This document shows positions 26,291-34,816 of a stretch of 41,235 bases of DNA, piece after piece. Position 1 is the stretch's first letter. Each line of letters begins with the position of its first letter. The stretch comes from Micromonospora acroterricola (GTDB lineage: Bacteria > Actinomycetota > Actinomycetes > Mycobacteriales > Micromonosporaceae), in contig NZ_QGKR01000163.1 in the NCBI RefSeq assembly GCF_003172955.1, forward strand, positions 1 to 41,235. The letters run 5' to 3'. The notes beneath the pieces were generated by a model that did not search any database, had not been told where the DNA came from, and saw nothing but the letters and a program-made list of their open reading frames with translations. The translations under genes and the position numbers were made by a program.

Positions 26291-27690
26291 GCCGGCACCC
26301 CACCCGGGCCCGCGGGCACCGGACCGGACTCGGCGGGCGCCGCCGCGGCGACCAGCCGGGCGGCCGTCGCCGGGTGGCCGGCCCAGTGCAGCGTGAGCTG
26401 CGAGGCGTGCACGTTGCGCCAGACGAAACCCTCCGGCGTGCCGCCGTCCCAGCTCCACGCCGGGCGCGGACCGGAGCGCGGGGTGAGCACCGCCCGGTGC
26501 TCCTTGTGCCCGACCAGCACCGTGCCGCTCGCGGCGACCACACTGTCGGTCTGGGCGGTCGCCTCGCGGTAGCCCACCACCAGGCCGTCCCGGCTCACGC
26601 CGACCGCGTCCAGCACACCGCACATCGGCAGCCCGTCCAGCTCCCGGGCCAGCCAGAGCAGACCCGCGCCCTCGGCCACCACCGGACGCCCCGTGCGCGC
26701 CAGCTCGGCCACGGCGATGCAGAGCCGCCGGTTGGCCGACAGCTGCTCGGCGTACGCCTCGGGCAGCGCGCCCCCGACCACCAGCGCGCGGGTGCCAGCC
26801 GGCAACGCCTCGTCGCGGAGCGGATCGACCACGACCACCTCGGCGCCGGCGGCCCGCAGCAGCTCGGCCGTCTCCGGGTGGCTGTAGCTGCCGCCCGGCC
26901 CGCCGGCGAGCGCCACCAGCGGACGGGTCGCCGGAGCCGACACCCCGCCGAGCGCCTCCTCCGGAGACCACCCCGAGGCCGGCAGCGGCGGAGCCGAACG
27001 CGCCAGCCCCAACAGCCGCTCCAGGTCGACCGTGGCGGCGACCGCCTCGCCCAGCCGCCGGACCGCGCGCACGGCATCGGCGGACCCGCCGACGACCGGC
27101 ACCACCCCGTGCCGGCGCGACGGCAGCACCGCCGGCAGGTCCTGCCGGCGCAGCGCGCCGTAGACCGGCACGCCCACGTCGTCCAGCGCCTCGCGCAGCA
27201 TCCCCTCGTGCCGCGAGGACGCCACCCGGTTGAGGATCACCCCGCCGAGCCAGAGCTGCTCGTCGTACGAGCGGAAGCCGTGCACCAGGGCGGCCACCGA
27301 CTGACCCATCGCGGCCACGTCGACCACCAGCACCACCGGGCTGCGCAGCGCGGCGGCCGCGGCGGCCGTGGACTCCTGCTCCGGGCGACCGCCGACCGAG
27401 TCGTACAGCCCCATGCTCCCCTGCACCACGGCGAGCCCGGCGCCCGCGGCGCCGTGCGCGACCAGCGGGGCGAGCCGGTCGACGCCGACCAGCCGGGGAT
27501 CGATCACCCGGCCAGGCCGGCCCGAGGCGAGACCGAGGTAGGCGGCGTCGACGTGGTCCGGGCCCAGCTTGAACCCGGCGACGTCGACACCCCGCTCGGC
27601 CAGGGCAGCGAGCAGCCCGATGGCCAGCGCGTTCTTGCCGTGCCCGGAGGACGGCGCGCTGAGCACCAGGCGCGGCACGTCGGTCATCAT
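26287..27690 (-). CDS. cobB: CobB/CbiA-like cobyrinate a,c-diamide synthase with altered active-site residues
   Basis: The protein has 467 residues. The N-terminal P-loop domain (1-200) has SAPSSGHGKN (11-20), with Lys19 but Asn20 in place of the usual Thr, and FKLGPDHVDAAYL where FKVGPDYID is usual. The C-terminal class I glutamine amidotransferase domain (about 255-450) reads VVAEGAGLLWLA, so the nucleophilic Cys of the AECGG motif is Gly341; the His end (VHASQLTLHW) remains. The family is clear, but glutamine hydrolysis is not expected. It may use ammonia, be a paralogue, or rely on a second CobB elsewhere. It is coupled to the GNAT gene. GAGGAG precedes the tandem ATGs. Confidence 0.85.
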   Translation of the reverse strand: MMTDVPRLVLSAPSSGHGKNALAIGLLAALAERGVDVAGFKLGPDHVDAAYLGLASGRPGRVIDPRLVGVDRLAPLVAHGAAGAGLAVVQGSMGLYDSVGGRPEQESTAAAAAALRSPVVLVVDVAAMGQSVAALVHGFRSYDEQLWLGGVILNRVASSRHEGMLREALDDVGVPVYGALRRQDLPAVLPSRRHGVVPVVGGSADAVRAVRRLGEAVAATVDLERLLGLARSAPPLPASGWSPEEALGGVSAPATRPLVALAGGPGGSYSHPETAELLRAAGAEVVVVDPLRDEALPAGTRALVVGGALPEAYAEQLSANRRLCIAVAELARTGRPVVAEGAGLLWLARELDGLPMCGVLDAVGVSRDGLVVGYREATAQTDSVVAASGTVLVGHKEHRAVLTPRSGPRPAWSWDGGTPEGFVWRNVHASQLTLHWAGHPATAARLVAAAAPAESGPVPAGPGGVPA

Positions 27691-27856
27691 CGACTCCTCG
27701 CGGGCGGCGGCGGGTACGCGACGGCGGACCGAGGGCCCGTCCGTCCGCGTGACGATACCCGCCCGGCCCGACGCACGAGCACCGCCAACCGGGGCCGGCC
27801 GACGGGTCGCGGCACGGTCCCTGCCCGGTCGAGGTCAGTGGCGCCGGTCATACGAG

Positions 27857-27862
27857 TAGCCT
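27857..27862 (+). promoter_or_regulatory. -10 element of a probable leaderless promoter
   Basis: TAGCCT lies 7 bases before the GTG of the SURF1 gene; the same hexamer and spacing occur before the small gene at 31476. Confidence 0.5.
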
Positions 27863-27869
27863 CGGTGCC

Positions 27870-28691
27870 GTGTACCGGTTCCTGCTGAGCCCACGCTGGC
27901 TGGGCGCACTCGCCCTGACCCTGATCGCCGCCGCGGTCATGGTCCTGCTCGGCAACTGGCAGCTGGACCGCTACTGCGGGCGCACCGAGATCAACGAGCG
28001 GATCGACGCGGGCGAGCGGATGGCCCCGGCCGCGCTGGCCGACGCGCTGCGCGCCCCCACCGGTGGCGCGGGAACGGCCGGTCCGGCCCCCGCGAAGGAC
28101 AAGGTGTGGACGCGGATCACCGCCACCGGCCGGTACGACCCCACGAACACCGTCCTGGTCCGTGGCCGGACGGTCGACAGCCGGGTCGGCTTCGAGGTGC
28201 TCACCCCGCTGGTGCTCGCCGACGGCACGGCGCTGCTGGTGGATCGGGGTTGGGTCCCGCCCGCCCCGGGCGGGGCGACCGCCCAGCCAACGGTGCCCGC
28301 CGCCCCGACCGGCGACGTGACGGTGGTCGGCCGGGTGCACGAGACCGAGAGCGGCGCCGGCGCGGTGGACCGCCGCGACGGACGGCTGGAGACCCGGCGG
28401 ATCGCCGTGCCGCGACTGGCCCGCGAACTGCCCTACCCGGTGTACGGCGGCTACCTGCTGCTGGACGAGCAGACCCCCGCCGCCGACCCGGTGTTCAAGG
28501 CGGTGCCGGTCGGTCACACCAACAACTGGCAGAACTTCGGCTACGTCGTGCAGTGGTGGCTGTTCGCCGTGATGGCCCTGTTCGGCTACGGCTGGGTGGC
28601 CCGCCGGGAGGCGCGCCGCGCCGCCGGCATCGGCACCACCCCGGCCCCGTTGGACCGGGCCGCCGAGCCCACGCCCAGCACCTCCGCCTGA
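27870..28691 (+). CDS. SURF1 family cytochrome oxidase assembly protein
   Basis: This 273-residue membrane protein has two membrane segments (about 9-28 and 227-245) flanking an extracytoplasmic SURF1 domain. It shows LGNWQLDRY after the first helix, TVLVRGRT, LVDRGWVPP and NNWQNFGYVVQWWLFAVMALFGYGW at the end. SURF1 aids insertion of heme A/copper centres into aa3-type cytochrome c oxidase. Its C-terminal tail (from about residue 255) is Pro-rich. There is no ribosome site: a -10-like TAGCCT sits 7 bases before the GTG, suggesting a leaderless transcript. Confidence 0.92.
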   Translation: MYRFLLSPRWLGALALTLIAAAVMVLLGNWQLDRYCGRTEINERIDAGERMAPAALADALRAPTGGAGTAGPAPAKDKVWTRITATGRYDPTNTVLVRGRTVDSRVGFEVLTPLVLADGTALLVDRGWVPPAPGGATAQPTVPAAPTGDVTVVGRVHETESGAGAVDRRDGRLETRRIAVPRLARELPYPVYGGYLLLDEQTPAADPVFKAVPVGHTNNWQNFGYVVQWWLFAVMALFGYGWVARREARRAAGIGTTPAPLDRAAEPTPSTSA

Positions 28692-28765
28692 CCCGACGAG
28701 CGCCGCTGTCCCAACCGGACACTGCGGGGCACCCGGGACGGCACGGCGGCGGGTAGTCTCCGCCG

Positions 28766-28795
28766 ATGGTCATCTCGCGTTGGGCGTCCCGGTGA
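28766..28795 (+). CDS. Possible leaderless 9-residue upstream ORF
   Basis: MVISRWASR starts at ATG 28766, 6 bases after TAGTCT (28754-28759), and its stop TGA overlaps the GTG start of the next gene (GTGA). The following gene has no clear ribosome site, so ribosomes from this mini-ORF could restart on it. The evidence is positional only. Confidence 0.3.
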   Translation: MVISRWASR

Positions 28796-29583
28796 GCACC
28801 GATCCCACGGCTCCGCTGCCCGAATCGGAGCCGGAGACCCAGGCGCACCCGCCGATCGACCCGTGGGCCGCCGCGCCGGTCACCCCGCCCACCACGCCGT
28901 TCCCGGCGACGCCGTTCCCCGGCTCGCCGGTCCCGTCGGCGGGACAGTTCGCGCAGTTCTCCGGTCCGCCGGCGCAGGTCTCCCCGCCGCCGACCGCGCC
29001 GTTCACCGGTTCCCCGGCGCAGTTCTCCGGGCCGCCCGCCTCCTTCTCCGGCCCGTCGGGGCCGTTCGCCGGACCGCCGGTGCCGTTCTCCGCGCCGCCC
29101 GCGCAGTTCTCCGCGCCGCCGGCGCCGTTCTCCGGGCCGCCCGCGCAGGCCGCCGGGGCGTGGCCGGCGGTGGGGCCGTACCCGCCGATGCCCGCGCACC
29201 CGGTGCCGGCCGGCTTGGCCACGGCCGGGCCTGAGGTGGTCGCGGTGCAGATCGCCGAGATCACGGTGAGCCCGCCGGTCATCCGCACGCCGGCGGGGGT
29301 GCTGCCGCTGGCCGGCGCCTCCTGGCACGTGACCGACCACTGGCAGCGCGAGGAGAAGGTCGCCACCTGGGCGCTGGTCTGCGCGATCCTCGGCTTCTTC
29401 TGCCTGACCTTCTTCAGCCTGTTCTTCCTGCTGATCAAGGAGACCCGGCACTACGGCACCGTCCAGGTGACGGTCACCAGTGGCGCCCAGCAGTACGTGG
29501 CCCGGATCCCGGTCAGCGACCAGGGCCAGGTGCAGCACATCAACAACCAGGTCAACTACGCCCGGTCGCTGTCCGGCAGGTGA
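28792..29583 (+). CDS. Pro/Phe-rich repeat protein with one membrane segment
   Basis: This 263-residue protein's first half (about 25-130) is low complexity, with repeated FSGPPAQ / FSAPPAP / FTGSPAQ units, rich in Phe, Pro, Ser and Gly. The C-terminal half has a short conserved segment, one or two adjacent hydrophobic stretches (TWALVCAILGFFCLTFFSLFFLLI, about 203-226) and a tail VQVTVTSGAQQYVARIPVS. It has the look of actinobacterial membrane proteins with disordered cytoplasmic tails. The start at GTG 28792 is preferred over TTG 28780. Function is unknown. Confidence 0.8.
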   Translation: MSTDPTAPLPESEPETQAHPPIDPWAAAPVTPPTTPFPATPFPGSPVPSAGQFAQFSGPPAQVSPPPTAPFTGSPAQFSGPPASFSGPSGPFAGPPVPFSAPPAQFSAPPAPFSGPPAQAAGAWPAVGPYPPMPAHPVPAGLATAGPEVVAVQIAEITVSPPVIRTPAGVLPLAGASWHVTDHWQREEKVATWALVCAILGFFCLTFFSLFFLLIKETRHYGTVQVTVTSGAQQYVARIPVSDQGQVQHINNQVNYARSLSGR

Positions 29584-29593
29584 CCCGGGCCGG

Positions 29594-31177
29594 TCAGCCG
29601 GTGGGGCGGCCCGCGTGGATGGCACGGACCGCGTCGATGGTGTCCGCCTCGCCGGCCGACTTGTCGTCGCGGTACCGCACCACGCGGGCGAACCGCAACG
29701 CCATCCCGCCCGGGTAGCGCGGACTCGTCTGCACCCCGTCGAAGGCGATCTCCACCACCTGCTCGGGGCGGACCCGGACCACCCAGTCGCCACGCTCCAC
29801 CGCGAGGTCGAGGAACCGCTCCGTCTGCCAGCGCAGCAGCTCGTCGGTGAGCCCCTTGAACGTCTTGCCGAGCATCACGAAGCCACCCGTGCCCGGGTCG
29901 CGCGCGCCCAGGTGCAGGTTGGACAGCCAGCCCCGCCGGCGGCCGCTGCCCCACTCGACGGCGAGCACCACCAGGTCGAGGGTGTGCCGGGGTTTGACCT
30001 TGACCCAGGCCGCCCCGCGCCGGCCCGCGTCGTACGGCGCGTCCGGCGCCTTGACCACGACGCCTTCCTGACCGGCGTCGAGCGCGGCGGCGAACGCCGC
30101 TCCGGCCTGCTCCGGGTCGTCGACCTCCAACCGCCCGACCAGCAGGGACGCGTCCACCGCGCCCGCGAGCGCGGCCCACCGCTCCCGGCCCGGCAGGTCG
30201 ATCAGATCCTGGCCGTCGAGGTGCAGCAGGTCGAAGAAGTACGGAGTCAGCACGGTCTGGCCGGTCGTGGCGGCTGCCGCGAGCACCGCCGGGGCGACCG
30301 GCGTGCGTCCGGTGGTGCTGGGCGTGGTCCGCCGGGCCGCCCGGCTGGAGGTCTGCTGGAACGGCAGCGGCCGGCCGGTCTCGTCCAGGCCTATCGCCTC
30401 GCCGTCGAGAACCAGCTCCCGGCCGGGCAGGGCGCGAACGGCGGCGACCACCTCGGGCACCCGGGTGGTGATCTCGTCGAGGCTGCGGGTGAACACGGCG
30501 ATGTCGTCGCCGGAGCGGTGCACCTGGATGCGGATGCCGTCGAGCTTCACGTCGACCACCGCCGGTGTGCCGGTCGCGGCCAGCGCCTCGTCGACCGAGG
30601 GGGCGCTCTGCGCGAGCATCGGCGCCAGCGGCCGACCGACCCGCAGGCCGAACCCGGCCAGCTCGGCGGCGCCTCCGGCCAGCGCGGCGACCGCCACCGC
30701 GCGCAGGTCACCGGCGAGCAGCAGAGCCCGACGGACCACCGCCACCGGCACGTCGGCGGCCCGGGCCACCGCGTCGGCGAGCAGCCCGGCCTGGGCGCCC
30801 TGCCGCAGCTCGCCGCTGAACAGGTTGGTGAGCAGCCGCTGCTCGTCGGCGGTCGCCGCCGCGTAGAGGGCGCCGAGCAGCGCCCGGCGCCGCGCCTGCG
30901 AGCCCGCGCCCCGCACGGCGGCGATCTGCTCGATGGCCGCGTCGACGGCGGCGACGGTCAACGTCGGCTCGGCGGCCGGTGGTGGCAGGTCCCGCAGGCT
31001 CGCATAACCCACCCCGGTCTGCCGCTGACGCAGCTCACCGGCGAGATAGCCGGCGCCGGGCTCGACCTCGGCCGGGTCGAGCCGGCGCAGGGCGTCGGCG
31101 AGCAGCTCCACCTTGGCCCGCCGGCCGCTGGTGGCGCTGACGGCGGCGGACGTGGCTGCCAGGTCGAGGAACCGCAC
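29594..31177 (-). CDS. lig: ATP-dependent DNA ligase, LigB type
   Basis: This 527-residue nucleotidyltransferase has an N-terminal DNA-binding domain (1-200), the adenylation domain with nucleophile Lys211 in VVDVKLDGIRIQVHR, ELVLDGEAI (motif III), GQEGVVVKAP (motif IV) and AAWVKVKP (motif V). A C-terminal OB-fold ends in VVRYRDDKSAGEADT. The size fits mycobacterial LigB (about 507). It is an accessory to the NAD-dependent LigA. There is no Ku or polymerase domain. The 17-bp terminator at 31200-31239 lies just upstream of its start. Confidence 0.94.
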   Translation of the reverse strand: MRFLDLAATSAAVSATSGRRAKVELLADALRRLDPAEVEPGAGYLAGELRQRQTGVGYASLRDLPPPAAEPTLTVAAVDAAIEQIAAVRGAGSQARRRALLGALYAAATADEQRLLTNLFSGELRQGAQAGLLADAVARAADVPVAVVRRALLLAGDLRAVAVAALAGGAAELAGFGLRVGRPLAPMLAQSAPSVDEALAATGTPAVVDVKLDGIRIQVHRSGDDIAVFTRSLDEITTRVPEVVAAVRALPGRELVLDGEAIGLDETGRPLPFQQTSSRAARRTTPSTTGRTPVAPAVLAAAATTGQTVLTPYFFDLLHLDGQDLIDLPGRERWAALAGAVDASLLVGRLEVDDPEQAGAAFAAALDAGQEGVVVKAPDAPYDAGRRGAAWVKVKPRHTLDLVVLAVEWGSGRRRGWLSNLHLGARDPGTGGFVMLGKTFKGLTDELLRWQTERFLDLAVERGDWVVRVRPEQVVEIAFDGVQTSPRYPGGMALRFARVVRYRDDKSAGEADTIDAVRAIHAGRPTG

Positions 31178-31199
31178 GACCTCATCCTGCCAGTCACCC

Positions 31200-31239
31200 C
31201 CGACACCGCCCGGGCATTGCCGTGCCCGGGCGGTGTCGG
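31200..31239. terminator. Strong terminator hairpin, 17-bp stem
   Basis: CCGACACCGCCCGGGCA (31200-31216) pairs perfectly with TGCCCGGGCGGTGTCGG (31223-31239) around TTGCCG. It follows the small gene at 31270-31476 (minus) and lies just upstream of lig. Confidence 0.8.
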
Positions 31240-31269
31240 CAGGGTGCCGCCGACCACGCTGCCGGCGGA

Positions 31270-31476
31270 TCAGGCGGAGACGGGTTCCTCGATGCGCAGC
31301 CCCCGGGCGCGGACCTCCCCGGCGACCCGGGAGAGCACCGAGTCGAGGGCGACCAGGGCTGCGGACAGCTCACCGAGCTGATCGGTGAGCGTGTCCTCGG
31401 ACCACGCGGAGATGTCGATGTCCCCCAGCGCGCTGACGGCGGCCCCCAACCGGGCCATCACCTCGTTCGTACTCAT
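31270..31476 (-). CDS. Small DUF222-like protein
   Basis: This protein of 68 residues begins MSTNEVMARLGAAVSALGDI. The pattern of a Leu-spaced helix pair (LTDQLGELSAALVALDSVLSRVAGEVRARG) resembles the N-terminal part of DUF222/13E12-type HNH proteins, without any HNH domain. It may be a small stand-alone protein or a reduced remnant; the matched promoter and strong terminator argue that it is a real transcription unit. Coding bias is good. The longer open frame up to 31512 lacks support. Confidence 0.6.
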   Translation of the reverse strand: MSTNEVMARLGAAVSALGDIDISAWSEDTLTDQLGELSAALVALDSVLSRVAGEVRARGLRIEEPVSA

Positions 31477-31483
31477 GTACGAA

Positions 31484-31489
31484 AGGCTA
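31484..31489 (-). promoter_or_regulatory. -10 element of a probable leaderless promoter
   Basis: On the minus strand TAGCCT lies 7 bases before the ATG at 31476. Confidence 0.5.
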
Positions 31490-31553
31490 TAACAGCCCCG
31501 CGTGCGACACACCGCAAACTCCCAGATCAGACGGGAAGTTACGGTTCCGACAC

Positions 31554-32921
31554 CTAGGGGTGTTTCACGCCCGCCGCGGCCACCTTGCCCAGCAGCAGAG
31601 CCTCGGCGAGGCAGACCCGGGCGAACTCCCCGAGGTGCAGGCTCTCATTCGGGCCGTGCGCGCGGGCGTGTGGGTCCTCCACACCGGTCACCAGGATCGC
31701 CGCCTCCGGGAACATCTCCTGGAACGTGGCGATGAACGGGATCGAACCACCCACGCCGATGTCCACCGGGTCCGTGCCGTCCCAGGCCTCCCGGAACGCC
31801 GAGCGGGCCGCGTCGAACATCGGCCCGGACGCGTCGATCACGCACGGGTCGCCGTCGTGCTCGAAGCTGACCGTCACCTGAGCGCCCCACGGGGCGTGCT
31901 TCTCCAGGTGCGCGCGCACCGCCGCGTACGCCCGCTTGGGGTCGTCGCCCGGCGCGAGGCGGACGCTGAGCTTCGCCTTCGCGGACGGGGTCAGCGCGTT
32001 CGGCGCCTCGCCGGTGGACGGCGCGTCGATGCCGAGCACCGCCAGCGCGGGCTTGGTCCAGAGCCGGTCGGTGATACGCCCGGACCCGATGAACTGCACG
32101 CCCTCGGCCAGCCCGGCCTCGGCGCGGAACCGGTCCTCGGGGTAGTCGACGACAGCGCCCTCGCGACCGATCAGCCCGTCCACCGCCACGTCACCGGCGT
32201 CGTCGTGCAGGGTGGCCAGGAGCCGGACCAGCGCGGTGAGCGCGTCCGGAACGGCGCCGCCGAACATGCCGCTGTGCACGGCGTGGTCCAGCGTGCGCAC
32301 CTCGACGAAGCAGTTGACGATGCCGCGCAGCGACGTGGTCAGGGCCGGCACGCCGATGTCCCAGTTGCCGGAGTCGGCGATGACGATGACGTCCGAGGTG
32401 ATCTCGTCGCGGTGCTCGGCCAGCAGCCGCTCCAGCGAGTCGGAGCCGTACTCCTCCTCGCCCTCGATGAAGAGGACCACGCCGACCGGCAGCGCGTCAC
32501 CGTACGCGCGCAGCGCCGCGACGTGCGCCATGATGCCGGCCTTGTCGTCGGCCGCGCCCCTGCCGTAGAGGCGACCGTCCCGCTCGACCGGCTCGAACGG
32601 GTCGGACTCCCACAGGGACCGGTCACCGATCGGCTGCACGTCGTGGTGCGCGTAGAGCAGCACGGTGGGGGCGCCGGGCGGGGCGGGCCGGCGGCCGATC
32701 ACGGCGGGCTGCCCGCCGGAACGCACGATGTCGACGGCGAGGCCACAGCCGCGCAGCAGCTCGGCGACCGCCTCGGCGGAGCGCTCCACGTGCGAGTGGT
32801 CAAAGCCCTCGAAAGCGATGCCGGGGATGCGGACGAGGCGTTCCAGGTCGGCCCGTACGCCGGGCATCTCCCGCTCGACGGCGGCCCGCACCTCGGACTC
32901 GGACATGATCGGTGTGGTCAT
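31554..32921 (-). CDS. M20 family dipeptidase
   Basis: This 455-residue zinc metallopeptidase has the metal-binding VLLYAHHDVQP and YGRGAADDKAGIMAH, and the catalytic Glu pair in FIEGEEEYGS. A dimerisation domain (about 195-345) is inserted between the two halves of the catalytic domain. It probably cleaves dipeptides in the cytoplasm, perhaps for amino acid recycling. I chose ATG 32921 (MTTPIMSES) because TACGAT lies exactly 7 bases upstream; ATG 32930 would overlap that -10 box. Confidence 0.92.
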   Translation of the reverse strand: MTTPIMSESEVRAAVEREMPGVRADLERLVRIPGIAFEGFDHSHVERSAEAVAELLRGCGLAVDIVRSGGQPAVIGRRPAPPGAPTVLLYAHHDVQPIGDRSLWESDPFEPVERDGRLYGRGAADDKAGIMAHVAALRAYGDALPVGVVLFIEGEEEYGSDSLERLLAEHRDEITSDVIVIADSGNWDIGVPALTTSLRGIVNCFVEVRTLDHAVHSGMFGGAVPDALTALVRLLATLHDDAGDVAVDGLIGREGAVVDYPEDRFRAEAGLAEGVQFIGSGRITDRLWTKPALAVLGIDAPSTGEAPNALTPSAKAKLSVRLAPGDDPKRAYAAVRAHLEKHAPWGAQVTVSFEHDGDPCVIDASGPMFDAARSAFREAWDGTDPVDIGVGGSIPFIATFQEMFPEAAILVTGVEDPHARAHGPNESLHLGEFARVCLAEALLLGKVAAAGVKHP

Positions 32922-32928
32922 GACCGGC

Positions 32929-32934
32929 ATCGTA
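32929..32934 (-). promoter_or_regulatory. -10 element of a probable leaderless promoter
   Basis: On the minus strand TACGAT lies 7 bases before the ATG at 32921. It lies within the 21-base gap after the M48 gene. Confidence 0.5.
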
Positions 32935-32942
32935 TGCCGGCC

Positions 32943-34088
32943 TTACCCCGGCGTGCCGGCGGAGCCCGTACCGTCACCGGCTCCGGCCTGGCCAGCGGTC
33001 GCCGTCGCGCCGGGCGCGGCCCTGCCGGCGCGGTGCGCGCGGCCGGCGGCCTCGGTGGCGGCGTCCATCCAGGAACGGGCCCGGCCGGCGGTGCCGCCCA
33101 CCCACTCGCCGACGTCGTTGGCGCCGTCGCCGAGCCGACGCAGCAACCCGACCAGCGGGTCCGTGGATCGGCTGAACTCGTCCCGGTACGACTCGGCGGC
33201 CGCCTTGATCTCCTCCGAGATGCTGCTGGAGCCGTCGTCCTCGCGGCGCGGGTAGTCCCCGGCCAGCACCCGCCCGTACGCGCCCGAGTCGATCCACTGG
33301 CGCAGCTGGGCGGCACGGGCCACTGGCGCCGGATGGGTGCTCCACGCCGTCATCCGGATCTTGTGCAGGCTGTCCCGCAGGTCACCGCCACCGGCGTACT
33401 CGGCGGCCTGCTCCAGGAACGCGGTGGTGTCGATCTGGGACAGGTCGCCGCCGCCGGCGAGCTTCATCAGCAGCCGCAGCGCGGCGGCCGGGTCCTGCCC
33501 GGCGAGCAGACCGGCCCGGTCGGCGGAGAACTCCGCCTTGCGCCACCACTCCAGCATCGCGGCGATGATGGCCCGCAGCGCGAACGCGCCGACCGGCAAC
33601 CAGCTCAGGTTGGCCGCCCACCGGGTGAGGATCATGAGCATGGTCTTGTAGACCGCGTGCCCGCTACCGACGTGGCCCAGCTCGTGGCCGAGCAGGCAGC
33701 GCAGCTCGTCCTCGTCGAGCTGCTGGACGCAGGCGGAGTTGAGCACGACGAACGGCCGGTCCAGGCCGACGGCCTCGGCGCCCAGCCAGGGCGACTGCCT
33801 GACGTACAGCTCGGGCAGCTCGGCCACGTCGAGCGCCGCCGCGGCCTCGGTGTAGCGCTGCCAGACCGCCGGATACTGCCGGTGGTCGACCCGGATGCCG
33901 GAGGCCAGCACGGAGAGCCGGAAGCCGCGCTCGTTCCACATGCCGAAGAACGCCTTCACGACGTCGTCGAAACCGCGCAGCTCGCGCAGCGCGACCAGCG
34001 CGCCCCGGTCGGCCGGATGCTCCCAGGCCCGGGAGCTGATGCCCGTGAGGGTGATCCGGCGCCTCGCGGGCGCGTCCGCTGCCGACAT
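32943..34088 (-). CDS. M48 family metalloprotease
   Basis: This 381-residue zinc peptidase has HELGH at 135-139 and third-ligand Glu186 in KAEFSADRAG. Hydrophobic stretches flank the site (about 150-180), so it is probably membrane-associated like HtpX. The N-terminal 40 residues and a long acidic/Ala-rich C-terminal tail (from about 325) are less typical. The ATG at 34088 follows a GGGGGA site. It lies upstream of the M20 gene in the same direction, and the kinase gene lies upstream with a 68-base gap. Substrates are unknown. Confidence 0.85.
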   Translation of the reverse strand: MSAADAPARRRITLTGISSRAWEHPADRGALVALRELRGFDDVVKAFFGMWNERGFRLSVLASGIRVDHRQYPAVWQRYTEAAAALDVAELPELYVRQSPWLGAEAVGLDRPFVVLNSACVQQLDEDELRCLLGHELGHVGSGHAVYKTMLMILTRWAANLSWLPVGAFALRAIIAAMLEWWRKAEFSADRAGLLAGQDPAAALRLLMKLAGGGDLSQIDTTAFLEQAAEYAGGGDLRDSLHKIRMTAWSTHPAPVARAAQLRQWIDSGAYGRVLAGDYPRREDDGSSSISEEIKAAAESYRDEFSRSTDPLVGLLRRLGDGANDVGEWVGGTAGRARSWMDAATEAAGRAHRAGRAAPGATATAGQAGAGDGTGSAGTPG

Positions 34089-34156
34089 GGTGGTCCCCCG
34101 TTCGCTGTGCCCTCTCGCATCGTGCCCCAGCCCGTGACAGACGTCCATGCTCGGGC

Positions 34157-34816
34157 TCAACGGATCCGCACGTAGTACCTCTCGGCGTCGTGCGGCAGGT
34201 TCGGCGCGCCGTCGACCACCAGGTCGGCCCGGGCGGCCGTGTCGTCGACGGCGAAGTGCGCCCGTTCCCCGGCGTGCCAGCGACGCAGCTCGGGCAGGAT
34301 CTCCGGCCCGTCCCGCGCGACCGCGCGGGTCAGCCGCAACGACGCGGGCGCGGTGACGAAGACGGCCAGGGTCAGCTCCGGCCGGACCACGGCCCGCGCG
34401 GCGCTGACCCCCTCCAGGATCAGCACCGGCGCGGCCGGCACCGGAACCGCGCGGGGGAGGAAGCACCGCCGGACCCAGCTGTAACGGCGGTAGGCGCCGG
34501 GCCGCCCGGCGCGCAGCGGCGCCAGCACCTGCTCGTCCAGCCGGGACCAGAAGGTGAGCTGGTCGTCCCAGCCGTCGAGCAGGTCGTCGGTGTGCACCAC
34601 CGGCGGCCGGGCGCCGCCGGGTGCCGCCGCCAAGGCGTCCGCGAGGTGCGCGGCGAACCGGCTCTTGCCCGCGCCGCTCGGCCCGTCGACCGCGACCAGC
34701 CGGGTCCGCCCCAACCGCGCCGGGCCTGCGAGCACCCGGCGGGCCAACTCGGCGTACGCCTCGACGACCACCACCGGTGGCACGACGTCCTCGCCGCTCC
34801 CGGTCACCCCGCCCAC
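34157..34816 (-). CDS. P-loop kinase, uridine kinase-like
   Basis: This protein of about 219 residues has Walker A GPSGAGKS, VVHTDDLLDGWDDQ in the position of the substrate-binding Asp, and PVLILEGVSAARA as Walker B. These match actinobacterial uridine kinase-like ATP-binding proteins. The acceptor is not defined; nucleosides are one option. I chose GTG 34816, 8 bases after GAAGGGG; GTG 34822 and an extended frame up to 34981 are possible, but the latter runs through the 76-bp palindrome and is not coding. Confidence 0.75.
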   Translation of the reverse strand: MGGVTGSGEDVVPPVVVVEAYAELARRVLAGPARLGRTRLVAVDGPSGAGKSRFAAHLADALAAAPGGARPPVVHTDDLLDGWDDQLTFWSRLDEQVLAPLRAGRPGAYRRYSWVRRCFLPRAVPVPAAPVLILEGVSAARAVVRPELTLAVFVTAPASLRLTRAVARDGPEILPELRRWHAGERAHFAVDDTAARADLVVDGAPNLPHDAERYYVRIR

